Shown here in pieces: positions 54,560-64,000 of a stretch of 64,000 nucleotides of DNA. The stretch is from Nymphaea colorata (taxonomy: Eukaryota > Streptophyta > Magnoliopsida > Nymphaeales > Nymphaeaceae). The DNA is taken from positions 2,296,001 through 2,360,000 of the forward strand of contig NC_045141.1 of NCBI RefSeq assembly GCF_008831285.2. Direction: 5' to 3'. A program made the translations under genes and the position numbers. Positions within the stretch are counted from its first letter, which is position 1. The number at the start of each line of letters is the position of its first letter. The notes beneath the pieces are model-generated. The model worked only from the letters and a program-made list of their open reading frames with translations. It was not told the origin of the DNA and did not search any database.

Positions 54560-57205
54560 GTGTCATTTAAAGAATGTTTTTACTAGAGATGGTAACCCAA
54601 ACAAGACAGAAGAGTGAATTGATGAGGTAGAGCGCATCTTTGAGATTCTCAAAATGCCAGAAGAAGATAAAGTGAAATATGGTTCGTATTGATTGAAAGG
54701 TGATGCCAAATAGTGGTGGCAATCATCCCATGAGATTTGGTTTGCAAGTAGCAATTGAACTCATGGAAGCAGTTCAGATTTGATTCTTCAACACTTACTT
54801 TCTAGTACATGCAAGGAACAAAACAATGCAAGAGCTCCTTGAGTTACAACAAAATCACATGAGCTTAGAGGAGTATGTTACAATGTATTGACACTTGAAG
54901 GTGTATATTGACACTTAAAGGTGTACTTCTCACATCCCTACACCGCTGATGAGGCCAAAGAAGATAACTTTGTGCATGGATTGCATGATGGATTGATAAG
55001 CAATGTGATCTCTAGCAAGCCTTGTGATTTGGACGAGGTAGTCACTGTGGCTAGATGTATGGAGGATGATTGGGCAAGGACACAGAGAAACCTCCATAAG
55101 AAACTAGGCCAGCACTTGCACAGTGGGTGGATGCAGGCCAAGCATAACAACTTCATGGGCAGGGCAAAGCCTTATGGAAGGCGAGATGATAGGGCATTCA
55201 AGTGGGATAGGTTTACCTACAGTAACACTACTAATGAGCCAGTGACTACTTCGATGCTACCTAGATGTCCTAGCTCATGTGTGTACACCGAAAAGGTGTG
55301 TTATCGGAAGACCACAACGTTTATACTATGGAAACATTGGACACTTCATTAAAGATTGACCAAAAGTGCGAGAAAAAGAGTTGAAGAAGTCTAAGGCTGG
55401 TCTTTCAAGTACACAAAAGACTCCTGGACGCGTCTATGTAAGTACTGTGGATGAGCTTTAAACACACGATCTCATTGAAGGTACATTATTTATAGGTTCT
55501 CACATTGCTAGAGTGTTATTTGATGTAGAGATGACTCATTCTTTTATATCTAGTTGATTTGTCACTCCACTAGAAGTGTCAGCTAAGATAATATCGTATG
55601 TTTGAAAAGTGGTCAGCCCTATGCATGCTCAAGCTTCGTGTAGCTAGTATGTAACTAATGTGGGCATAGAGATCCATCAGCATCATTTGCCTACACAATT
55701 GGTGATTATAAATCTCAACAGGTTTGATGTTATTCTGGGCATGGATTGACTATATATGCATTATGCCAATATAGATTGCAGAAAGAAGCAGATACAGTTG
55801 TTGACTTATGAGATGCAGCCAGTGAAATTTCATACTCAAAAAATCAGTCAAACTGCTAAGATAATGGTGTCTGCACTAAAGGCCAAACAATTGTTAGGAA
55901 AGAGGAGTGTTGCATTCTTGGCCAACGTGTTGACTAGTGAAACTTAGTCAGTGAAGTTAGGGGATGTGGCCATTGTGAGTGAGTACCTTGATATGTTTTC
56001 TGAAGAGTTAATGAGTTTCCCTCCAACATGGGGAGTTGAATTCAAGATAGTTACTGGGGAAATTCCTCATTTTTAAGGTGTCATATTGTATGGCACTGCA
56101 GAGTTAGAAGAATTGAAGAAGCAACTACATGAGCTCTTAGATAAGAGCTTCATTTGACCCATCGTATCACCTTCAGAAGCACTCGTATTGTTTGTTAAGA
56201 AGAAAGATGGAACGATGCACTTATGCATTGATTTTCACATGTTGAATCAAGTTACCATCAAGAATAAATATATGAGGACTTGTTCGATCAACTTAAGAAT
56301 GCAAAGATGTTCTACAAGATTGATTTGAGGACAGGCTATCAGTAGCTTTTGATGTGGGAGGAAGATATTGTGAAGACTGTCTTTTAAACTAGATATGGGC
56401 ACTATGAATTTGGGGTTGATCCTTTTGGCTTGACCAATGCTCATGCAGCGTCTATGGAACTCATGCATCAGATTTCCTAAGACTACTTGGATCAATTTGT
56501 TATTATATTTGTGGATGATATTTTGGTGTATTCAGATAGCAAGGCAGAACATAGAGATCACCTAACGAGTATGTTGGAGATTTTGCGCAAACATAAATTA
56601 TATGTCTAGTACTCAAAATGCGAATTTTGACTAGAGAAGTTAAACTTTCTTGGTCATGTGATATCGAATGATGGAGTTTCTGTAGACCCTATGAAGATGT
56701 CGGTAGTACAAGACTGGAGGACGCCATGCAGTGTAACTGAGGTTAGAAACTTCTTGGGATTGGTAGGGTAATATCGCAGGTTTATACAAAACTTTTTAAA
56801 AATAGTTACGTTCATGACTGAGCTATTAAGGAATGAGTGAAGTTTGTTTGGGATGAGGAGTGCGAGAAGAGTCTCCAAACTTTGAAGGACAAGTTTACGA
56901 CCGCAACTATCTTGACGCCTTTATCTAATAATTTTGGATTTGTGGTATACACTGATGCATTAAGAATTGGTTATGGTTGTGTATTAATGCAATATAGTCA
57001 TATGGTGGCTTATACATCTAGACAGTTGAAGACTCAAAAGAAATATTATCACACTCATTATTTGGAATTGGAAGTGGTAGTATTTGTGCTAAAGATATGG
57101 AGACACTATCTTTATGGGATAGTGTTCAAGGTGTTTACGGACTGCAAGTCGTTGAAGTACATATTCTCCTAAAAGGATCTCAATTTGAGACAAAGAAGAT
57201 GGATT
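54560..57205 (+). pseudogene. Decayed gypsy gag-pol without integrase
   Basis: Gag at 54560-55350 (ERIFEILKMPEEDKVK, LKGDAK*WW, VHARNKTMQELLELQQNHMS, DEAKEDNFVHGLHDGL, CMEDDWARTQRNLHKK), a broken zinc knuckle near 55300 (GHFIKD), protease near 55510 (VLFDVEMTHSFIS, where D-S/T-G has become D-V-E), RT at 56150-56620 ([36 protein letters not shown]) and RNase H at 56837-57205 (FGFVVYTDALRIGYGCVLMQ, YTSRQLKTQKKYYHTHYLEL, FTDCKSLKYIFS, KDLNLRQRRWIE). Many stops; not functional. The PR-RT-RH order and motifs define Ty3/gypsy. Confidence 0.9.
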
Positions 57206-57211
57206 GAGCAG

Positions 57212-57879
57212 CGTGCACGTGCATATGTTTGCATCCACAGGAGCTATTAATTCACTGAATCAAATATAATTGAAATGAATGTAAATAAAACGAATGTGAA
57301 CGAAGTGAATATGCACGAATTTAATATGACTAATAAGTGTGTTGATTGTGACTATTGAGCGGTCCCCACATATCGTAAAATGTGTGAGGGACTACCATGG
57401 CAAGTTATATAATTGCATGTGAGTATCATGATAGCATAGTGATTGTGTTTCCATATATGTTGGATTCCACATTTGAGCTTTTAACTTAAAGGGTTAGGGA
57501 TTTATCTAGTTCATCTTCATATTGCGAAGGCTAAGCCTTTTGTTGTTTATCTTTTCAGGTTCTGGTAGACCTGGGGCAGCCTATTGATCAGATGGCACCG
57601 CTCACATTCTACTGAGATATTTTGGGTCTATAGTTGTGTGGCACGTCATGTCTCATTGATGTTGTGTTTTTGTTTAGACATTGAATGTTTTGTTTTTTAG
57701 TGCATTTTTGTCGTGTGTTATTGACAAACGTGAAGTTATTTTATATGAACTGACATAATGGAATATTTTCCCACTATCATTTTGATTTGCATAGCTCCAT
57801 TTTATTTGTTGTGTCATCGCACCTTGATGGGTTTTGAAAAAAAAAATTGTTGGGGGTTAAAAAGGTCAAGGTGTGAACA
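57212..57879 (+). repeat. 3' LTR of the gypsy element (front truncated)
   Basis: Begins inside the LTR at GTGCACGTGCATATG, directly after RNase H sequence, and ends GTGTGAACA. Confidence 0.8.
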
Positions 57880-57889
57880 AATTTTTACA

Positions 57890-60700
57890 ATTTTTTGGAA
57901 TTTTTCTCCAAGATATCACTTGATTCAATTTTAAATCTTTGAAATTGACGTGCATATCCTTTAAAATCAATTCAAAATCTTTTGCAAATTGATTTGAATT
58001 TATTCCAAAATCTTCAAAAATTGATTTAAGGGTATTAAAATTGATTTCTAAATCAGTTGAAGATCTTTCAAAAATTCTAGAAATTTTGAAAATATTTGCA
58101 ATTAATCTCTAAATTCGTTTGAAATTTTGAGCAACTAACATAGTGAGCGGTAAAATGATCATTTGGTCAAGGGTGTTCACACCGGCCAAAGCGATATAAT
58201 CTAAGGGGCTCAAGCCTAATCACATTCATATTTGGATCAATCCTAGCTACCGGTCATGTCATTGCCATTGAGTACAATTAGGGCTTTGACTAGATCCAAG
58301 AGGTTCATGTTGGAGGCTCCCATGCTTGGTCTCAGTTGAGCATCGCAACGTGTTTATAAGAAACCGCCAAGACCTTGATTCTAAGGTCTACGGACTGTGA
58401 AGGCTCTTACACTGGTTTGGGCTAGGTCTTAGAGGACCGATCTTAGGTTGACTTAGGGTTATACTTTGTGGATAACTTAAGTTTTTCAAAAAAAAACGTA
58501 AATGAGAGTTTATTGTGAAATTATCTTGAAAATCTATAATTTTGAAAATGTGTTTGTGTTGACTATGAGCTAAGTTTAGATGTTCGCATGTTAGGGTGAT
58601 TGCCTCAAGGCATGCTATTAGACTAACCCGAGTCAGCTCCTAACCAGACTGCACACGTTGATGTGATGCGCTTTAATGTGTAAACATTGAATTAATGTGT
58701 ATAATGCATGCCTAGTTTAACTAATATCTTGGAATCACATCTATATGCTTAATACATATTTGAAATCCTAAGCTAAGAATTAAAAACAAGGACTTAGAAA
58801 CTAAAAGAGGGACAAGAATAGAGAGGCATGTCTGGTCTCATGCCTAACCTGGGGACAAAAATGTAAATCCTAATCCATGAAAGTAGGAAAATACTAACAA
58901 ACATGTTTAAATCAAATAAACTAAATAAAATCATGTTGAATAAAATAAAACAAAGCTCGGAATGAAGAAGAAAAAATAAACTAACCTAAGAAGGCAAAAA
59001 ACCAAAAAGAAAACCTAAGCATGCTCCTAAGAAAAAAGAAAAGGACTAAACTACACAAAAAAAAGATAAGGAAAGGAAAAAGAAAATTATATGAATTGCT
59101 GAAGACTTGGACCAAGCCCATTCCCACGACTCTGACTGTGAGCTTAGTTTGGTTCTTGGTTGAGTGCTACTGTGGCTTGAATCCTAGACCTTACTAAAAC
59201 TAAGATTTTCTTCAAACTTTAGGTTGGCTACTTGTTTCGGGTTCCACCAAATTTACTGTACTCAACAAGCTGATTGAGCAAAATTGTGTGTTGAGAGAAG
59301 AGGTGGGACTTCCCCTTTTATAGTGCATATTAGAGGCAGGTTGACCTCTTTGAGATTTTTGATCTACGACTAAACTTCTTCGGCCCACTTTAGCTTGAAA
59401 AACACAAGATTATATATGAAAACAAGAGTTCTAACATGGATTCATTCGTATCTTGCTCAATTTTAATAAAAATCTCATTTTGGAAAAAGCAATGTATTCT
59501 AGGAGAAGTGTTGACTAGTGCATTAAAGTATAGTTTTGGCTAACATATGACATGGATGACAAATTATACAAGAACACGATGGAGCTAAAACATACATCAA
59601 AAACGAATATTATAACTGGAGTTCAACATAAAAGTATTTGTTCTGGCTCCATAAGAACACCAATTTGAATTTTGTTTGCACCAATGCTCTCACTTAGTAT
59701 TCTACATGGTTCATGTCCTCTGTACAGACCGACATTTGGCCTAGAATGAGAATTTGAAGGTACATTAAATGAATATAATTGACATAAATGCTTACATGTG
59801 GATAACATATATGGATTTGATACTGAGATATAGATAAGGATCTAGATCTAAACGGAGTTCTTGATTTCAGATCTGGATATGATAGAAAGTTTTGAATTGT
59901 GGTTTGAGATTGAGCTTTGACATCTAGGATGATGGATCTAGATTTGTGTAGGTTGATCATATATATTAAATTTGGATCAAAGTTTGGATAAAACATCTAG
60001 CCTGGTGTGGACCCTGAACCTGGCTTCATCTGGACTAGGTGGGTTTAGACATAGTCAAAACATGTTTGACCTAGGCTTGATCCAGGTCTGAACATAGCTG
60101 GGTGCAGGTCAGATTGGACTCATGTCAAGCAGGATCGGTTCTGGTTCAGCTGGGTTTAGGCTTGACCTGGTTCAGTTTTAAGCAGGCTCAGACCCTACAC
60201 GAGCCTATTAGATCAGTACTGAAGTATAAAACTCTAATGTAGGTTTGAGTAGCACCTAGCTTATGTTTATGAAGAAATGTGCATGTATATCCCAAAAATT
60301 GAATGCTCTTGGCACAAAGGCTGAGCTCTTATAGCCGAGTGGGTAGGCTAACAACACAGGAATGTGCATAGGGTATCAAGGAGGTGACTTGTGAAACTTG
60401 ATTGAAAAATAATCTCATTTGCCACTTAAAACTCAAATTTTCTAACATCGTGAGTATCAAAGTGAATGTTTGTTGAGGGCAAAACAAAAACTTTAATCCA
60501 ACTCACCCTAGTCAGATTGGAAGTTGGCAATACTCTACTGAGAAACAAATGATCACAACAGTATGAAGAAACTGAGAACCTGGTTCCCAAATAAATCATA
60601 ATTCAACTCATAAAATTGGGGTACACAAAAATGCAACATCGAGTACTAGACCCTTAGTGCATTTATAGATTTGCAAGTGAACTCAAATCTGAATGATTGA
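57890..60700 (+). repeat. Dispersed non-coding repeat, copy 3
   Basis: 58260-59210 aligns well with the reverse complement of copy 1 (CTAACCTAAG...AAACCTAAGCATGC, GGCATG...CTCATGCCTAACC and GACTTGGACC blocks). 60000-60210 is a run of CTGGTTCAGCTGGGTT-like phrases. No gene. Confidence 0.6.
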
Positions 60701-62380
60701 ACTGAAATTGAAATCAGGAATACTTAGGTTGAGCACAGAAGAATATGATTGTAACTCGAAATAAGTTGATATGTTTAAGATTAAAAGAATTCTAGCTCGA
60801 TCCTACTAAAATGAGTCAGAGAGTAACAATCTAATTTTAAGACAACTGCTTTAGAACTCAAATTTGAATCTTGGAACTCAATGTAACTCATTAATACTCT
60901 ACACCATACATGAGGTTCTTCCTTGTGTTTGGTTTGGTCTGACATGGCAGGGTGTTCAAATAATAGGAGGTTACTCTTCATGTGACAAGTTAGAGTGAGC
61001 CGACTTTAACAATTCTGGAGGATTAAAGGTGAGAACTATCATAATTGCTTAGGTGTTAGGCAATTCTCTGGGTTTGAGATGGAATTCCCATCTTTGGATT
61101 GAAAATGTCGTGTAGTATGAGCAAGTTGATTATATTAAGGATGACAGCAACCTAGGTGATTTGGGTCTAGGTTCCTACTTCCCAAATGAAGTTTTTATTT
61201 TTGTTTTTTATAAATGACCCTTAACATTGAAATCTTTTGTTGAATAATAGTTCAAAATCTCATGATGAGTCAAAACAGTGATTTTGACTCATGAGAAATG
61301 TGTTGTCCACAATCTTTTGTTGCAGCACCACTTTCACCATGGAGGAAATAAATTTTTGAACAAATTAGCATGTATGCACTTGCATTTAAATACTGCTCTT
61401 ATTCAAATTTTGCATGTTTTAAAACTGTTAACATTCATCATCTGTATCATACCAGTGGAAGAGTCAATTCATAACCGAAATACGAACACACGACGTAAAT
61501 ATAAAAAATGGGGCTTGAAAATGTAATCATTGACAAGCTATACTACTTGGAGACAAGTATTCATATACTTCAAGGATGATGAAGTCTATTAGCCATTACC
61601 TCTTAGGTGTTTTCTTTCCAACAATTGCAATTCATATTAGCTATTTCAGGTCAAAAAATGGAAACAGATGCAATAGATTTTATAACCTTTAATATACTTA
61701 TTCTAATGGAGGTGGGAATAAATCATTTGCTAATTTCCAAATATCTAATACAAAATCTAATAAAGTAGGTGTAATGAACTTACTATCTAAACTACAAATC
61801 ATAACTACGATAAATTTTTGATAAATAAGTGTCTGATGAAATGCCAAACACCCAATTCAAACTTTATGACTAAGTAAATTGGAATGTAAACATCAAACAA
61901 ATTTGAAGGACAAAGTAATTTGAATAGTGTTAGTTGTTTTGAATATGCAATTTGCATTGACAAGTTTAGTAGCAGGCTTGCAATGTTGCACCACGATACT
62001 GGTTCTTATTAATGAAAATATTATTAAAAAAATAAATGTAGGGCATATAGTCCTTCATCCTCTTGTTGCAAAAAAATAAGGAGATATTTACAAAAGAACA
62101 TGCTTTCAAAAAAAAAAAAGATCAAAAGGAACTGCAGCCAATCTTACATAATAATCTAAGTTTCATGTGGGGATCCTAATCTGCCTCTATATAGCACCAT
62201 TTTTTAGTATCAACTATGTTCTTAGTAATTGCTTGCAACTGTTGCTAAAAAATTAATCCATATATACAGTAAGCTCAATGTACATGACTCAAGTAATAAA
62301 ATTAAGAGATTATATGTACTCATAACTCCATGTGGCTGCAATACAGTGTCGTTGGGTTAAAAGTGGTTTGGTTCTTTGGG
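60700..62380. other. AT-rich stretch, nothing recognised
   Basis: Only short chance frames on both strands. Confidence 0.45.
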
Positions 62381-62389
62381 CATGACTCT

Positions 62390-64000
62390 TCATCATGTGT
62401 CTACATAGTTTTTGTGGCATTGCTTTGCCTCTCCTTTTGTCTTTCTTTGCTTTTGACAATTTTTTATGATGTTCTTCTTCCTCTTACACCCATGATCACT
62501 GCACACCTTTTCCTTTATTCCTCTTGTAGTGAGATAGGATCCATCAACATCGATAATATTTACCTTTGAGTCATTAAACACAGTTGTTACCCATGAACAA
62601 ATTTTGTCTTCCTTGGTGGGGGTTATGGGCTCGTTATTGCAGCTCTGACCTTTATTTTAAATGAAATTTTTACTTTTGCATGTGCATGTGGTGGACATGC
62701 TTGATGATCCTCAGTTGTCCGGCCATTACGTATTGATATATCCATTCACTCTTTGATGCAATTTCAGCCATATGCATGATGATGCTACATAATTGCTGGT
62801 AATATGGTGCTACATAAATGCTAGTAATGTGTTGCAGCAAGACATGTCTCATCCCTTCATGTCTTAAGAAGGCTACATATCAACATGTTGCTCTTTTCAT
62901 TCTTAGTATATCACCTCTTTATAAATGTTGTAGGTAACTCCTTTATGTTCTCTCGATCTAATACCTTCATTGCATAACAATTAAGAACTCCACTAAATTT
63001 GAATTTTTTGCAGGAACACTAAAGTGCAGTGTTTTTCACGTTGTATGTGACAATGTAGACACCTTTGCTTGTATATGTCCTCCCAAGGGATTGCTTCCAT
63101 GTCACAAACTGATGGTTGCAAGGGCATCAAGTTTCACCCATTCGTACACCACCAACGTCTACATGTTTGCAGCATGTATCAGCACCTTGATCCTCAATGT
63201 AACAGAAACTATCAAAAATATTTTGCAATGTTGTTATATCTCATTCCCTCTAAGATTCTGTAAAGACAATTCATATTGCCAAGAAACTGAAATATTGTTA
63301 AAGAACATGAATATAGGTTCTAAAGGATTGCATACATACTCTCTACCGTTTATGTACTAATCATATATGTGTAAGAAAACATCGTTGACTATAAGTAAGC
63401 AGCCACATCTCTTTGTTTTTTAACAAGCTCTGCGCCACTAATTATTCTATAAATTGGTACATGTTAATAATTTTCGTTCATAACAATAAGAACAACTCTT
63501 CATCATGTGACTCCAAGATGCACTTATAGAGGCATTTCTTGAAGCCTAGATTTTTGGTTAAAATTGTGATATATTCTTTATTGTATTTTGGAATATGTGT
63601 CACACACAAAGATTGTGATATACGTTTGGCTACACTTGTGTTTTGGCACCTGCAATGGTATTATCTTCGTCCATTACACCACATGTAGATGCACCTCATT
63701 CATTGTCTCACTAAATCGTATAACCAACTACACAAAACTATCTATCATCTGGTCATACAAGAAAGTACTACTAAATATGCAATTTTTACAATTGATGGTT
63801 TGTGCACAAATTGTGTAAAAGGGCCATTGGTGAGTGTTGATCTTCACTGTAGTGTAGTGTCAAAAACAAGAATGTCATTGAAGCACTTGTAGTCTAGTCA
63901 TGAATGAGTGTTCGTCCAAAACATGTTTGGACATGTTTATTATGTATCCATCCTCATCCCATTAATGCACAGCATAAAAGCAAGGTCAATGTTTGACTTC
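62390..64000 (-). pseudogene. FAR1/FHY3-family (MULE-transposase-derived) pseudogene, runs off the window
   Basis: Read downward from 64000: FWTNTHS, a stop, LDYKCFNDILVFDTT near 63940-63850 (the conserved DY.CFGD...FDTTY start of the MULE domain), W-LYDLV, MDEDNTIAGAKTQV near 63670-63630, a stop, and NVYHNLCV-HIFQNT (the CLWH block). Next is a SWIM zinc finger near 63020-62890 reading CSCKKFKFSGVLNC, where the final His is gone (CYA for CxH), followed by AMKVLDRENIKELPTTFIKR with TGA in place of the usual Trp. A LCSIIMHMAEIASKSEWIYQYV block follows near 62800-62715. Frames change and stops recur, so it is dead. FAR1/FHY3 proteins are plant transcription factors from a domesticated Mutator-like transposase; this could be either a gene relic or a transposon relic. 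Confidence 0.8.

Larger units (their letters stand above)
53322..57879 (+). mobile_element. Broken Ty3/gypsy element with two LTR copies
   Basis: The LTR 3' part is present at 53322-54009 and 57212-57879, both with the long AATGTAAATRAAATG-type run and the ending AAAAAAAAAA...GGGTTAAAAAG(A/G)TCA. The primer site is TGGTGTCAGAGCT at 54014. Gag, protease, RT and RNase H remnants follow, then an abrupt join to the inside of the 3' LTR, so integrase and the front of that LTR are missing. The true start of the 5' LTR is upstream of 53322 and not placed. Confidence 0.85.

Noticed and set aside
60325-60360. tRNA-like phrase GCCGAGTGGGTAGGCTAA
   Set aside because: No matching T-arm or acceptor stem; it lies in a dispersed repeat.

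Overview
This window looks like flowering-plant nuclear DNA: it is AT-rich, intron-bearing and dominated by decayed LTR retrotransposons whose primer sites match plant initiator-Met tRNA. I recognise one apparently intact host gene. It lies on the minus strand (12425-23642) in six coding exons and encodes a plant O-fucosyltransferase-family protein of the MANNAN SYNTHESIS-RELATED (MSR) type, 412 residues as spliced by me. Its fourth intron holds a complete, very young Ty1/copia element (15220-20556) in the opposite orientation, with matching 240-bp LTRs, a perfect ATAAC target duplication and an open 1449-codon gag-pol.

Left of the gene (1-12.4 kb) there is a dispersed non-coding repeat (about 0.7-2.6 kb, minus), long AT-rich stretches with nothing recognisable, a pseudogene exon of translation elongation factor EF-1 beta (9783-9949), compound microsatellites and a CACTA-like transposon end at 12041.

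Right of the gene (25-35 kb) there is a family of about 318-bp LTR-like units starting TGTTGGA and ending TCCAACA, in both orientations, some partial and some forming hairpins. One plus-strand unit is split by an old complete copia element on the minus strand (27846-33948, about 475-bp LTRs, roughly 10% diverged by eye, coding region full of stops). From 36 to 39 kb there is a MITE-like unit and a cluster of (AT)n tracts.

From 39.3 to 47.6 kb there is a minus-strand copia remnant with a 3' LTR. Next comes a large imperfect palindrome (42508-45061, arms of about 866 bp). A 456-bp TRIM element sits in its left arm, and the right arm keeps the empty target site. A 1.25-kb direct tandem duplication follows. 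From 47.6 to 60.7 kb there are two more copies of the dispersed repeat on either side of a broken Ty3/gypsy element (LTRs 53322-54009 and 57212-57879; no integrase). At the right edge (62390-64000, minus) is a decayed FAR1/FHY3-type, MULE-transposase-derived gene that runs off the window.

The main story is transposon biology: nested insertions, one recent antisense intron insertion, and a palindrome whose two arms allow the TRIM insertion to be ordered in time. I do not see a prokaryotic-style or otherwise new enzymatic system. All intron, LTR and identity calls were made by eye.
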